Shown here: piece after piece, positions 16,020 to 25,753 of the stretch
Layout: the number at the start of each line of letters is the position of its first letter
Position numbering within the stretch: the first letter of the stretch is position 1
Assembly (NCBI RefSeq): GCF_016758175.1
Contig: NZ_QYAB01000001.1
Span: 1,901,850 to 1,965,849, forward strand
Direction of reading: 5' to 3'
Length of the DNA stretch: 64,000 nucleotides
Source: Leucobacter zeae
GTDB lineage: Bacteria; Actinomycetota; Actinomycetes; Actinomycetales; Microbacteriaceae
Notes under the pieces: generated by a model
What the model was told of the DNA's origin: nothing
What the model saw: the letters and a program-made list of their open reading frames with translations, nothing else
Database searches by the model: none
Program-made: the position numbers and the translations under genes

Positions 16020-17792
16020 TCAGATCCCCAGGTTGCCGAGGAAGTCGCCTGCCTCGAGGCGCTGGCGCACCTGCGTGAGGAAGCGAGCGGCGTCCGCGCC
16101 GTCGACGATGCGGTGATCGTACGAGAGCGCCAGGTAGACGGTCGAGCGGATCGAGATGGAGTCGCCCTCTGGGCCCGAGATCACCACGGGCTTCTTCACG
16201 ACGGCGCCCGTTCCCAGGATCGCGACCTGCGGCAGGAACACGAGCGGCGTGTCGAAGAGCGCGCCGCGCGAACCCGTGTTGGTCAGCGTGAAGGTGCCGC
16301 CCGACAGCTCATCGGGAGTGAGCTTGTTGTCGCGGGTGCGCTGCGCCAGGTCGGCGATCTCGCCCGAGATCTGGGCGAGGTTCTTCTCACCTGCATCGCG
16401 GAGCACCGGGGTGAGGAGACCGCGCTCGGTGTCCACGGCGATGCTGACGTTCTCGTGATCCGGGTAGACGATCGAATCGCCGTCGACGGTCGCGTTGATG
16501 ATCGGGTACGTACGCAGGGCCTCGGCGGCGGCCAGGGCGAAGAACGGCAGGAACGAGAGCTTCGATCCGGTCTTCGCGAAGAACTCGTCCTTCTTCGCCT
16601 GACGCAGCTGGGCGACCCGGGTCACGTCCACCTCGACCACGGTCGTCAGCTGCGCGGTGCCCTGCAGCGACGCGACCGCGCGCTCGGCGATCACCTTGCG
16701 CAGTCGGCTCATCTTCTGCGTCGTCCCGCGCAGCTCGGAGACGGTCACGGCGGGAGCCGCAGCGGGGGCCGAGTCGCCGGACGCAGCAACGGGTGCGACC
16801 TTGGCCGCGGCCTCGACGACGTCCTCCTTGCGGATGCGGCCGCCGACACCGGTCCCGGTGACCTGGGTCAGGTCGACTCCGGCCTCGTTCGCGAGCTTGC
16901 GGACGATCGGCGTGACGTACCCCGCGGCGCTCGCGTCACCGGCGGGCGTCGGAGCCTCGGTCGGCGCTGCCGCCGCAGGAGCAGGAGTCGCGGGCGCCTG
17001 AGCCGCGGGTGCCTGAGCTGCCGGCGTCGGAGCCTCGGTCGGCGCTGCCGCCGCAGGAGCAGGAGTCGCGGGCGCCTGAGCCGCGGGAGCCTGGGCTGCC
17101 GGAGCCGGGGCCTCGGGAGCCGGAGCAGCGGCGGGGGCCGGGGCCTCGGGCGCCGACGCGGGGGCCGCGGCTCCGCTGCCGACACGGGCCAGCGCTCCGC
17201 CGACCTCGACGGTGTCGTCCTCCTGCACGTAGATCGCCTGGACGATTCCCGCGATCGGCGACGGGACCTCGGTGTCGACCTTGTCGGTCGACACCTCGAG
17301 CAGCGGCTCGTCGACCTCGATGCTGTCGCCGACGCTCTTCAGCCAACGGGTCACCGTGCCCTCGGTGATGCTCTCGCCGAGGGAGGGGAGCACGACGTCC
17401 TCGCCGTCGCCCGAGTCGCCTGCGGGCGCGCTCGGCGCGGCCGCGGGCTCGGCGGGTGCGGCCGCGGGCTCCGCCGACGCGGCGGGGGCGGCCGGCTCTG
17501 CAGCGGGCGCGGGCGCTTCGGCGGCGGGGGCCTCGGCGGGCGCGGCCGAACCGCTGCCGTCACCGACGCGCGCCAGCACGGCGCCGACCTCGGCGGTGTC
17601 GTCCTCCTGCACGAGGATCTCCTCGAGCACACCCGCGACGGGCGACGGGATCTCGGTGTCGACCTTGTCGGTCGACACCTCGAGCAGCGGCTCGTCGACC
17701 TCGACGGTGTCGCCGACGTTCTTCAGCCAGCGGGTCACCGTGCCCTCGGTCACGCTCTCACCCAGTGCGGGGAGGATCACCGATTCACTCAT
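16020..17792 (-). CDS. sucB: Dihydrolipoamide acyltransferase (E2) of a 2-oxoacid dehydrogenase complex
   Basis: E2 core of the pyruvate and/or 2-oxoglutarate dehydrogenase complex; it moves the acyl group from E1 to CoA through lipoyl arms. 590 residues. There are two lipoyl domains, with the modified Lys in STDKVDTE (Lys43 and the equivalent in the second). A long Ala/Pro linker follows, then a peripheral-subunit-binding domain (VTPIVRKLANEAGVD) and the catalytic domain ending with the active-site SYDHRIVDGADA. In actinobacteria this gene is often named sucB, although the protein can serve as the E2 of pyruvate dehydrogenase. The linker contains a 78-bp tandem duplication (16945-17100). lpdA lies 40 nt upstream on the same strand. 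Confidence 0.95.
   Translation of the reverse strand: MSESVILPALGESVTEGTVTRWLKNVGDTVEVDEPLLEVSTDKVDTEIPSPVAGVLEEILVQEDDTAEVGAVLARVGDGSGSAAPAEAPAAEAPAPAAEPAAPAASAEPAAAPAEPAAAPSAPAGDSGDGEDVVLPSLGESITEGTVTRWLKSVGDSIEVDEPLLEVSTDKVDTEVPSPIAGIVQAIYVQEDDTVEVGGALARVGSGAAAPASAPEAPAPAAAPAPEAPAPAAQAPAAQAPATPAPAAAAPTEAPTPAAQAPAAQAPATPAPAAAAPTEAPTPAGDASAAGYVTPIVRKLANEAGVDLTQVTGTGVGGRIRKEDVVEAAAKVAPVAASGDSAPAAAPAVTVSELRGTTQKMSRLRKVIAERAVASLQGTAQLTTVVEVDVTRVAQLRQAKKDEFFAKTGSKLSFLPFFALAAAEALRTYPIINATVDGDSIVYPDHENVSIAVDTERGLLTPVLRDAGEKNLAQISGEIADLAQRTRDNKLTPDELSGGTFTLTNTGSRGALFDTPLVFLPQVAILGTGAVVKKPVVISGPEGDSISIRSTVYLALSYDHRIVDGADAARFLTQVRQRLEAGDFLGNLGI
16945..17100 (-). repeat. 78-bp tandem duplication in the sucB linker
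   Basis: Copies at 16945-17022 and 17023-17100 differ at only two positions. They encode two copies of a 26-residue Ala/Pro/Thr linker segment (AAAPTEAPTPA is the core). This is recent slippage or duplication in a flexible linker, which tolerates length changes. Confidence 0.8.
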
Positions 17793-17832
17793 CGTGTTTT
17801 CTCCGTTCGTTCCGTAATCAGTGCGCTGGCCG

Positions 17833-19206
17833 CTAGATGGCGTGCAGCGGCTTGCCGGCGAGCTTCAGCATCGCTTCGCCGATGGTCTCGTTCTGCGTGG
17901 GGTGCCCGTGCACGAGCGGCGCGATGTCCTCGGGGTACGCCTCCCAGTTCACGATGAGCTGCGCCTCTCCGACGAGCTCGCCCACGCGCGCGCCGATCAT
18001 GTGGACGCCGACGACGGGGCCGTCGTTCACGCGGACGGCCTTCACCGAACCCGCGGTGCCCAGGATGGAGCTCTTCGCATTGCCGGCCAGGTTGTACTCG
18101 TAGGCCGTGACGTTGTCCTCGCCGTACTGCTCCTTGGCCTTCGCCTCGGTGAGCCCCACCGAGGCGACCTCCGGATCGCAGTAGGTGACCTTGGGGATGT
18201 TCACGTCCTGCACCACGACGGGGTTCAGGCCGGCGATCTCCTCGGCGACGAAGATGCCCTGCTGGTAGCCGCGGTGCGCGAGCTGCAGACCCGGGACGAT
18301 GTCGCCGATGGCGTAGACGCCGGCGACGTTCGTGGCGAGGCGCTCGTTCGCGAGCACGAAGCCGCGATCCATCTCGATCCCGACCTCCTCGAACCCGAGG
18401 CCCTGGGTCGCCGGCCCGCGGCCGACCGCGACCAGGAGGTAGTCGGCGTCGAGCACCGTGCCGTCTGCGAGGGTGACCTGGACGCCGTCGGCGTCCTGCG
18501 TGACGCCCTGGAAGAAGACGCCGAGCTTGAAGCCGATGCCGCGCTTCTTGAAGGCGCGCTCGAGCTGCTTGGAGACCGATTCCTCCTCGTTGGGAACCAG
18601 GTGGGGGAGACCCTCCACGATCGTGACGTCCGCACCGAACGAACGCCAGACGCTCGCGAACTCCACGCCGATCACTCCACCGCCGAGAATGACGACCTTC
18701 TTCGGCACCTCCTGGAGCTCGAGCGCCTGCTCGCTGGTGATGACGCGTCCCTCGATCGCGAGACCGGGGAGCGAGCGGGAGTACGATCCGGTCGCGAGCA
18801 CGATGTGCTTGCCCACGACGCGGTCGCCGCCCACCTGAACGGTGTCCGCCGAGACGAGCTTGCCCTCGCCCTCGATCACGGTGATGCCATTGGCCTTCAG
18901 CAGGCCCTGCAGGCCCTTGTGCTTGCCGGCGACGAGCTTCTCGCGATAGTCGTTCACCTTGGCGATATCGACGCCGGAGACGCTCGAGAGGATGCCGTAG
19001 GTCTCACCGGTGCGAGCCACGTCCGCGACCTCTGCGGAGTGCAGCAGCGCCTTCGTCGGGACGCAGCCGCGGTGGAGGCACGTGCCACCCAGCTTGTCCT
19101 TCTCGATGACGGCGGCGCTGTAGCCCAGCTGAGTGGCGCGGATGGCAGCGGCGTAACCCGCGCTGCCCCCGCCCAGGACGACGATGTCAAACTGCTGATC
19201 GGCCAA
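17833..19206 (-). CDS. lpdA: Dihydrolipoyl dehydrogenase (E3)
   Basis: A flavoprotein that reoxidises dihydrolipoamide with NAD+ for the 2-oxoacid dehydrogenase complexes. 457 residues, the usual length. The FAD motif is VLGGGSAGYAAAIRATQLG, the redox-active disulfide is GGTCLHRGCVPTK, the NAD motif is VILGGGVIGVEFASVW, and the C-terminal active-site HGHPTQNE has its His-Glu pair. I choose the TTG at 19206 (ADQQFDIVVLGGGS) because GAGGGAGAT precedes it and family members begin there; a longer frame runs upstream. sucB follows 40 nt downstream, so the two are one operon. Confidence 0.96.
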   Translation of the reverse strand: MADQQFDIVVLGGGSAGYAAAIRATQLGYSAAVIEKDKLGGTCLHRGCVPTKALLHSAEVADVARTGETYGILSSVSGVDIAKVNDYREKLVAGKHKGLQGLLKANGITVIEGEGKLVSADTVQVGGDRVVGKHIVLATGSYSRSLPGLAIEGRVITSEQALELQEVPKKVVILGGGVIGVEFASVWRSFGADVTIVEGLPHLVPNEEESVSKQLERAFKKRGIGFKLGVFFQGVTQDADGVQVTLADGTVLDADYLLVAVGRGPATQGLGFEEVGIEMDRGFVLANERLATNVAGVYAIGDIVPGLQLAHRGYQQGIFVAEEIAGLNPVVVQDVNIPKVTYCDPEVASVGLTEAKAKEQYGEDNVTAYEYNLAGNAKSSILGTAGSVKAVRVNDGPVVGVHMIGARVGELVGEAQLIVNWEAYPEDIAPLVHGHPTQNETIGEAMLKLAGKPLHAI

Positions 19207-19389
19207 GTGGGATCTCCCTCGGATTGTTCGCAATACACGTAGCGGAGCCGCTGTCTCGGCACCCGCTCTCGCACCACCCTACACCTGGGCCCGCCGGGCC
19301 GATCGGGTTCGCTCGTGCGGCGTCATAATCGCGGTCCCGGGTTCGCTGAGGGCGTGACCGCGCGCCCGCTCCCTGGGCGGGTCGATCCC

Positions 19390-19395
19390 TAGGAT
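19390..19395 (+). promoter_or_regulatory. -10 box of the PAC2 gene (leaderless)
   Basis: TAGGAT ends 6 nt before the GTG at 19402, so transcription probably starts at or next to the start codon. The short gap holds no separate Shine-Dalgarno sequence. Confidence 0.4.
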
Positions 19396-19401
19396 GGAAT
19401 C

Positions 19402-20358
19402 GTGACCGATCCGATCTTCTCCGCCGACTACGCCGAACGCCGCGCCCTCGTACCGCGGGGCCTGCCGCTCATCGTGGCCCTGCAGGGGCTGAGCGATGCC
19501 GGATCCGCGGTCTCCCAGCTCGACGATTACCTCTGGGAGCGCACCGGGCCAGAAGAGCTGCTCCGCTTCGACTCGGATCTGCTGCTCGATTACCGGGCCA
19601 GGAGGCCGGTGATCACGTTCGACGAGGATCACCTGGTCGACTACGCGCCAGAGGAGCTCTCCCTGAATCTCGCGCACGACGAGCTCGGCAAGCCGTTCCT
19701 GCTGCTCAGCGGGTTCGAGCCCGACTTCCGCTGGGAGCAGTTCATCGATGCCGTGCTCATGCTCGTCCACGAGTTCGAGGTCTCGACCACGGTGTGGACG
19801 CACGCGATCCCGATGCCCGTGCCCCACACCCGGCCGCTGACCACGACAGTCAGCGGCTCCCGCGACGATCTCATCGAGGCCCGTTCGGTGTGGCGACCGA
19901 CGACGAAGCTCTCCGCCTCCGCGGCCCACGTGCTGGAGTACCGCCTGCACAGCCTGGGCGAGGAGGTCGTCGGGTTCGCCCTGCTCATCCCGCACTATCT
20001 CGCGAACACCGAGTACCCCGAGGCGCTCCACGCGTCGCTGGACGGGATCATGGCGGCCACGGGACTGATCTTCGCGACGGACCCCGTGCGTGAGGCGTCG
20101 CGGAAGTTCATGGCGCAGGTGGATGCGCAGATCGCCGAGAACGCGGAGTCGGCGGAGATGGTGCGCACGCTCGAGCAGCGCTACGACGCCTATATGGAGG
20201 ACCGCACCGTCCGATCGCCGCTGATGAGCGAGGACGGGACGATCCCGACCGCCGAGCAGATCGCGAGCGAGCTCGAGCGCTTCCTCGCGGAACGGCAGGA
20301 CCCCGAGAACGGCGACCGGCGGCCGGGTGCACCCGGCCTCGGCGACGGTCCGGCCTGA
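19402..20358 (+). CDS. PAC2 family protein
   Basis: 318 residues with the proteasome-assembly-chaperone-2-like fold: VALQGLSDAGSAVSQ near the start, VTFDEDHLVDY-like segments and WTHAIPMPVPHTRPLTT in the middle. Bacterial members are widespread in actinobacteria, including species without a proteasome, and their role is unknown; a binding or chaperone function is possible. The gene lies between the divergent lpdA-sucB operon and sigA, with sigA starting about 180 nt downstream. Confidence 0.85.
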   Translation: MTDPIFSADYAERRALVPRGLPLIVALQGLSDAGSAVSQLDDYLWERTGPEELLRFDSDLLLDYRARRPVITFDEDHLVDYAPEELSLNLAHDELGKPFLLLSGFEPDFRWEQFIDAVLMLVHEFEVSTTVWTHAIPMPVPHTRPLTTTVSGSRDDLIEARSVWRPTTKLSASAAHVLEYRLHSLGEEVVGFALLIPHYLANTEYPEALHASLDGIMAATGLIFATDPVREASRKFMAQVDAQIAENAESAEMVRTLEQRYDAYMEDRTVRSPLMSEDGTIPTAEQIASELERFLAERQDPENGDRRPGAPGLGDGPA

Positions 20359-20456
20359 ATCCCGAACGGTCAGATTCAGGCGCGGGAACGTGCAATAATA
20401 GAGGCTGGCAACCCATTCAATCCCGCCCGTTCCGGCATCGTCGGAATAAACGGGGC

Positions 20457-20483
20457 TTGACATGGGTTTTCATGCTGTAGGCA
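20457..20483 (+). promoter_or_regulatory. Candidate sigA promoter
   Basis: A perfect -35 TTGACA (20457-20462) is followed after 15 nt by TAGGCA (20478-20483), about 57 nt before the GTG at 20540. The spacer is short, so the exact -10 is uncertain. Confidence 0.35.
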
Positions 20484-20539
20484 CTCGTCGGCGACTGGCC
20501 GACGGCACGGCAGGCATTCCGACACAGAGAGGCGGCTGC

Positions 20540-21850
20540 GTGGCAACTGCATCCACGACCACAACTCGCAAGGCTTCCGCGAAGGCCGCTGCGAGCGCCG
20601 AGAACGCGGAGGAGACCTCGACCGAAGCGGTCGACGAGGCTCCCGCGAAGAAGACGGCAGCGAAGAAGGCGCCGGCGAAGAAGAGCGCCGCGAAGTCCAC
20701 GACGGCCGCGGCGGCGAAGAAGACGACCGCCGCCAAGTCGTCGGGCGCGAAGAAGCCCGCGACTCGCGGTGCCGCCAAGGCGGCCGAGGAGATCGACGAG
20801 ACCGAAGCGCACGAGGTCGAGGAGGAGGCGCCCGAGGAGCAGAAGACCTCGGTCATCACCGAGCCCGTCCCCACCGGCGCGATCGTCCTGAAGGCCGGCG
20901 ACGAGGAGGACGTGCCGACCATCACGACCGCGATCCCCGGCGCGACCGCGGATCCCGTGAAGGACTACCTCAAGCAGATCGGCAAGGTCGCACTGCTCAA
21001 CGCCGCGGAGGAGGTCGAGCTCGCGATGCGCATCGAGGCCGGTCTCTTCGCGGAGGAGAAGCTCGGCACCGAGAAGGGTCTGCCCAAGAAGCTCGAGCGC
21101 GAGCTGAAGTGGGTCGCCCGAGACGGCCAGCGCGCGAAGAGCCACCTGCTCGGGGCGAACCTGCGTCTCGTCGTCTCGCTCGCGAAGCGCTACACGGGAC
21201 GCGGCATGCAGTTCCTGGATCTCATCCAGGAGGGCAACCTCGGCCTCATCCGCGCGGTCGAGAAGTTCGACTACACCAAGGGCTTCAAGTTCTCGACCTA
21301 CGCGACCTGGTGGATCCGCCAGGCCATCACCCGCGCGATGGCCGACCAGGCGCGCACCATCCGCATCCCGGTGCACATGGTCGAGGTCATCAACAAGCTC
21401 GCGCGCGTCCAGCGGCAGATGCTCCAGGACTTGGGCCGCGAGCCCACGCCCGAGGAGCTCAGCCGCGAACTCGACATGACCCCTGAGAAGGTTGTCGAGG
21501 TGCAGAAGTACGGCCGCGAGCCGATCTCGCTCCACACTCCGCTCGGCGAAGACGGCGACAGCGAGTTCGGGGACCTCATCGAGGACACGGAGGCGGTCGT
21601 GCCTGCGGACGCGGTCGGCTTCACCATGCTGCAGCAGCAGCTGGAGCAGCTGCTCGACTCCCTGTCGGAGCGCGAAGCCGGCGTGATCCGCATGCGCTTC
21701 GGACTGGGGGACGGCATGCCGAAGACCCTCGACCAGATCGGCGACACGTTCGGCGTCACGCGCGAGCGCATCCGTCAGATCGAGTCGAAGACCATGGCGA
21801 AGCTGCGCCATCCCTCGCGGTCGCAGCAGCTGCGCGACTACCTCGAGTAG
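20540..21850 (+). CDS. rpoD: Principal RNA polymerase sigma factor (SigA/HrdB)
   Basis: The housekeeping sigma factor directing RNA polymerase to -35/-10 promoters. The N-terminal ~130 residues are a low-complexity Ala/Lys-rich tail ([13 protein letters not shown]), common in actinobacterial SigA. Region 1.2 begins [16 protein letters not shown]. Region 2 contains [18 protein letters not shown] and [16 protein letters not shown]. Region 4 ends with [23 protein letters not shown] 20540 ([13 protein letters not shown]) with GAGAGG upstream is preferred over an ATG 26 codons earlier, which overlaps the likely promoter. A strong terminator follows. Confidence 0.96.
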   Translation: MATASTTTTRKASAKAAASAENAEETSTEAVDEAPAKKTAAKKAPAKKSAAKSTTAAAAKKTTAAKSSGAKKPATRGAAKAAEEIDETEAHEVEEEAPEEQKTSVITEPVPTGAIVLKAGDEEDVPTITTAIPGATADPVKDYLKQIGKVALLNAAEEVELAMRIEAGLFAEEKLGTEKGLPKKLERELKWVARDGQRAKSHLLGANLRLVVSLAKRYTGRGMQFLDLIQEGNLGLIRAVEKFDYTKGFKFSTYATWWIRQAITRAMADQARTIRIPVHMVEVINKLARVQRQMLQDLGREPTPEELSRELDMTPEKVVEVQKYGREPISLHTPLGEDGDSEFGDLIEDTEAVVPADAVGFTMLQQQLEQLLDSLSEREAGVIRMRFGLGDGMPKTLDQIGDTFGVTRERIRQIESKTMAKLRHPSRSQQLRDYLE

Positions 21851-21886
21851 GCCATCGGCCGCTCCGCGCGAGATCGCAGGGGACAC

Positions 21887-21920
21887 GAAGAAGCCCCGGG
21901 CAACCGCCCGGGGCTTCTTC
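21887..21920. terminator. Terminator after sigA
   Basis: GAAGAAGCCCCGGGC and GCCCGGGGCTTCTTC form a perfect 15-bp stem with an AACC loop, 36 nt after the sigA stop. It may also serve the convergent DUF7455 gene. Confidence 0.85.
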
Positions 21921-21978
21921 GTGCTGTCTGGATCCTGCGATTCGCTGCGCTCACGCAGGATGACCGGCTTCGCTGCGC

Positions 21979-22200
21979 TCAGGCGGTCAGCTTGTGGCTC
22001 TCGTCGTGCCAGACCTCGGCCATGGGCCGCAGCTTGGCCTCGTGCTTATGGGCGTGGTGGGCGCAGAACAGCAGCTCGCTGCCGTTCAGCACGGCGCGCA
22101 CGTAGGCCTGGGCGCCGCAGCTGTCGCAGCGGTCCAGCGCACTGAGCGGGCGATCCGCGGCCCCGACCTCTTCGGCACGATCCTGCTCGAGTGTCGTCAT
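21979..22200 (-). CDS. DUF7455 family small zinc-binding-like protein
   Basis: 73 residues. The core DRCDSCGAQAYVRAVLNGSE and LLFCAHHAHKHEAKL gives a C-x2-C ... C-x2-H arrangement expected to bind zinc. The family is conserved beside sigA in actinobacteria, but its function is unknown. ATG 22200 with GGGAGGAC upstream is the start; the open frame extends further without a ribosome site. Confidence 0.88.
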   Translation of the reverse strand: MTTLEQDRAEEVGAADRPLSALDRCDSCGAQAYVRAVLNGSELLFCAHHAHKHEAKLRPMAEVWHDESHKLTA

Positions 22201-22408
22201 GGCGTCCTCCCGTTCCTCGAACTTCCCCTTCTCCGGGCTTACCTCTATCCAAGCACGTTCCGCCCGGGAATCCACGCGGGCGGCTCACCGGTTCGCTGTG
22301 CGCGTAGCCCGGAACGACGCGGTTCGCCACTCGCCGGGGTCGTGAACGGACGACGTCCGAGGCATGTTCTAGTCTGGGATCCGTCGATCGAGCAGAGGAG
22401 ATCCCGCA

Positions 22409-24514
22409 GTGGCGTCGCAGCAGAAGGAATCGAGCTATTCCGCACGGCATCTCACCGTGCTCGAGGGGCTCGAAGCGGTGCGCAAACGTCCGGGCATGTA
22501 CATCGGCACGACCGATTCCCGCGGCCTCATGCACTGCCTCTGGGAGATCATCGACAACTCGGTGGACGAGGCCCTCGCCGGCCACGGGAGCGAGATCGGT
22601 ATCGAGCTGCACGACGACGGCAGCGTCACCGTCTCGGACCGCGGGCGCGGCGTTCCCGTCGATATCGAACCGAAGTCGGGGCTCACCGGCGTCGAGCTCG
22701 TCTACACCAAGCTGCACGCTGGCGGGAAGTTCGGCGGCGGGGGATACGCCTCGTCCGGCGGGCTCCACGGCGTCGGGGCCTCCGTGGTCAACGCGCTCTC
22801 GTCGCGCCTCGACGTCGAAGTGGACCGGGACGGCAAGACCTGGGCCATGTCCTTCCGCCACGGCGAGCCGGGCGTCTTCACCGGCGAGGGCCCCGATGGC
22901 GACTTCGCACCGTTCGAGGAGTCATCCGAGCTCCGCGTGATCGGCAAGGTGAAGAAGGGCGTGACCGGTACCCGCGTCCGCTACTGGGCTGATCCGCAGA
23001 TCTTCCTCGCATCGGCGCGCTTCGAGCCCGAGGCGCTCGTCTCCCGCGCACGCCAGACCGCGTTCCTCGTTCCCGGCCTCGCGATCGAGATCGTCGATCG
23101 CCGCAGCGAGTCGCTCACCGAGGCCGGGCAGCCCGCGGTGCACCGCTTCGCCTACGAGGGCGGCATCTCCGAGTTCGTCGATTTCCTCGCCGTCGATGCC
23201 CCGCTGACCGAGACGTGGCGCGTCACCGACGCCGGAACGTTCACGGAGACGGTTCCCGTCATGGACGAGACGACGGGGCACCTCGTCTCCCGTGAGGTCG
23301 AGCGACGCTGCGAGGTCGACATCGCGATGCGCTGGGGCACGGGCTACGACACCGAGGTGCAGAGCTTCGTCAACATCATCGCGACGCCCAAGGGCGGCAC
23401 GCACCTCAGTGGCTTCGAGCAGGGACTGACGAAGTTCTTCCGCAAGCAGATCGAGCAGAACGCCCGCAAGCTCAAGGCCGGCAGCGACAAGCCCGAGAAG
23501 GATGACATCCTCACAGGCCTCACCGCGGTCGTCACGGTGCGCGTGCCCGAACCGCAGTTCGAGGGCCAGACCAAGGAGGTGCTCGGCACGGCGGCCGTGC
23601 GCGCGATCGTCTCGAAGGCGATCGTCGCCGGCCTGAACGAGCGCTACGAGTCCACGAAGAAGCAGGACAAGACGCAGACCGGCGCGCTGCTCGAGAAGAT
23701 GGTCTCCGAGATGAAGGCCAGGATCTCGCTGCGCGCCCAGCGCGACACGGCCAGGCGCAAGAGCTCGCTCGAGAGCTCATCGCTGCCGGCGAAGCTCATC
23801 GACTGCCGCTCGAAGAACGTCTCGGACACCGAGCTCTTCATCGTGGAGGGCGACAGCGCGCTCGGCACGGCGCGCCCCGCGCGCGACAGCGAGTTCCAGG
23901 CGCTCCTGCCCATCCGAGGCAAGATCCTGAACGTGCAGAAGGCGTCCGTCGCCGAGATGCTGAACAACGCCGAGTGCGGAGCGATCATCAAGGTGATCGG
24001 CGCGGGTTCGGGCCGCGATTTCGACCTTGACTCCGCCCGCTACGGCAAGGTGATCCTCATGAGCGACGCCGACGTCGACGGCGCGCATATCCGCACCCTG
24101 CTGCTCACGCTCTTCTTCCGCTACATGCGCCCCATGCTCGAGGCTGGACGCGTCTACGCTGCGGTGCCGCCCCTGCACCGGGTGGTCGTGCAGCACGCCG
24201 GTCGCAAGCCGAACGAGATCATCTACACCTACAGCGAACGCGAGCTGAACGCGCTGCTCGCCGACCTCCGCAAGCGCGGCAAGAAGTACCAGGAGCCGAT
24301 CCAGCGGTACAAGGGGCTCGGCGAGATGGACGCCGATCAGCTCGCGGAGACGACCATGGATCGGGAGCACCGCACCCTGAGACGTGTGCGGGTCGAGGAT
24401 GCGCACGTTGCCTCGCAGGTGTTCGAGCTGCTCATGGGCAACGACGTGGCGCCGCGCAAGGAGTTCATCATCGACAACGCCGACGATCTCGATCGGGAGC
24501 GCATCGACGCCTGA
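22409..24514 (+). CDS. parE: DNA topoisomerase IV subunit B (GyrB/ParE-type)
   Basis: ATPase subunit of a type IIA topoisomerase. 701 residues. The GHKL ATP site has EIIDNSVDEALAGHG, DRGRGVPVD and GGLHGVGASVVNALS. The TOPRIM domain has VEGDSALGTARPARD, RGKILNVQKAS and MSDADVDGAHI. The length and the partner A subunit gene 2.3 kb downstream on the opposite strand indicate the second topoisomerase pair of the cell (ParE/ParC) rather than the replication-origin gyrase; this is inference. GTG 22409 has GAGGAGATCC upstream. Confidence 0.92.
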   Translation: MASQQKESSYSARHLTVLEGLEAVRKRPGMYIGTTDSRGLMHCLWEIIDNSVDEALAGHGSEIGIELHDDGSVTVSDRGRGVPVDIEPKSGLTGVELVYTKLHAGGKFGGGGYASSGGLHGVGASVVNALSSRLDVEVDRDGKTWAMSFRHGEPGVFTGEGPDGDFAPFEESSELRVIGKVKKGVTGTRVRYWADPQIFLASARFEPEALVSRARQTAFLVPGLAIEIVDRRSESLTEAGQPAVHRFAYEGGISEFVDFLAVDAPLTETWRVTDAGTFTETVPVMDETTGHLVSREVERRCEVDIAMRWGTGYDTEVQSFVNIIATPKGGTHLSGFEQGLTKFFRKQIEQNARKLKAGSDKPEKDDILTGLTAVVTVRVPEPQFEGQTKEVLGTAAVRAIVSKAIVAGLNERYESTKKQDKTQTGALLEKMVSEMKARISLRAQRDTARRKSSLESSSLPAKLIDCRSKNVSDTELFIVEGDSALGTARPARDSEFQALLPIRGKILNVQKASVAEMLNNAECGAIIKVIGAGSGRDFDLDSARYGKVILMSDADVDGAHIRTLLLTLFFRYMRPMLEAGRVYAAVPPLHRVVVQHAGRKPNEIIYTYSERELNALLADLRKRGKKYQEPIQRYKGLGEMDADQLAETTMDREHRTLRRVRVEDAHVASQVFELLMGNDVAPRKEFIIDNADDLDRERIDA

Positions 24515-24798
24515 TCTTGTCCGGCGTCGACACCACCGCGTGCCGACCTCTGGCGTGCCCCGGCCCGGACCGACATGACCTGCACAGGGCCAACATCGAG
24601 CCGACGACACCGGGCGGAAAGAACTGCGTTCCGCACGCTGCTAGATTGATAGCGACAGCACCTAGGGTTCCGGGGCAGTTCGCCCGCCTGGTCCGAGCGG
24701 TGCCACGGTGCGATCCGCGTCGCGCCGTCATCTGAACGGACAAAAGCCTGGAGGAACCACAGCCTGTCGCAGCCGTGCGTCGGGCAGAAGGTTCTGCC
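24515..24798. other. Intergenic stretch between parE and the EamA gene
   Basis: About 280 nt without a supported gene. Short frames are present but have no start signal or family resemblance. AAGG of the EamA ribosome site lies at the right end. No hairpin of note is seen. Confidence 0.4.
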
Positions 24799-25683
24799 AT
24801 GTCGACGACCGCGCTCATCCTCGTTCTCGCCGCTGCCATCGCGCACGCCGCCTGGAACATCATCGCTGCAGGCTCCAGCAGGTCCGGGCTCCCGTTTCTC
24901 TGGTGGGGTTCGCTGTTCGGGGCAGGCATCTGGGCCGCCGCGATCCCGCTCACAGGCGGGCTGGGTGACGCGAACATCAGCGACTTCATCCGCGGCATCG
25001 TCGTCTCCGGTGTGCTGCACGTGGCATACATGCTCGTATTGCAGCGCGGCTACGCCTCGGGCGATCTGGCCACCGTCTATGCGACAGCGCGGGGGAGCGG
25101 CCCGATCCTTACCGTCATCGTGGCCCTGCTGCTCTTCGGCGAGCGGCCCACGCCGCTCGCACTCGTCGGAGTCGCGGTCGTCATCGCCGGTGTGGTCGGC
25201 GTCGGCTTCGCCGGTGGCGCGCCTGTTCGCCGTACCACCGGCGCCGGTCGACACCGGATGGATCCGGGCATCATCTACGGACTGCTCACCGGTGTCGCGA
25301 TCGCCGCGTACACGCTCTGGGACGCGCACGCGATGACCGAGCTCGGCCTGCCGCCCGTCGCCTATTTGGTGGGGTTCATGGCCCTCGAGCTGCCGTTCTT
25401 CAGCGCGCTCATGATGCCGGGCCGCCGCTACCGGGAGCTGACCGCAACCTTCCGTGCAGGCTGGAAGTCGCTGCTCGCGTTCGGCCTGCTGTCGCCGCTG
25501 TCGTACATCCTGGTGCTGATCGCAACCACCATCGCCCCGATATCGCTCGTCGCGCCCGTCCGAGAGGTCAGCGTCGTGCTGGTCAGCGTGTACGGCGTCG
25601 TGGTCGCGCATCGCAGTCGCCCGCTGCTGCGCATCGGGGCCGCCCTCGTCGTCGTATGCGGGGTCGTGCTGGTCGGCTCCTGA
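24799..25683 (+). CDS. EamA/DMT family transporter
   Basis: An integral membrane protein of 294 residues with about ten predicted helices in two EamA repeats, for example LILVLAAAIAHAAWNIIA, ILTVIVALLLFGERPT and ALVGVAVVIAGVVGVGF. Members of the drug/metabolite superfamily export amino acids, nucleotides or other metabolites; the substrate cannot be told. ATG 24799 with AGAAGG upstream is preferred over a frame start 8 codons earlier. Monocistronic on the plus strand. Confidence 0.88.
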   Translation: MSTTALILVLAAAIAHAAWNIIAAGSSRSGLPFLWWGSLFGAGIWAAAIPLTGGLGDANISDFIRGIVVSGVLHVAYMLVLQRGYASGDLATVYATARGSGPILTVIVALLLFGERPTPLALVGVAVVIAGVVGVGFAGGAPVRRTTGAGRHRMDPGIIYGLLTGVAIAAYTLWDAHAMTELGLPPVAYLVGFMALELPFFSALMMPGRRYRELTATFRAGWKSLLAFGLLSPLSYILVLIATTIAPISLVAPVREVSVVLVSVYGVVVAHRSRPLLRIGAALVVVCGVVLVGS

Positions 25684-25753
25684 ACTCCCCTGGCACGAGG
25701 GTTCAACCGTTCGATTGAGGCGGCGGGTTCTCGGCGAGCGTACGCTGCGATGC

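Noticed and set aside
20462..20539. Earlier ATG of sigA
   Set aside because: It overlaps the TTGACA of the likely promoter and has no ribosome site; the GTG at 20540 has GAGAGG and fits the family N-terminus.
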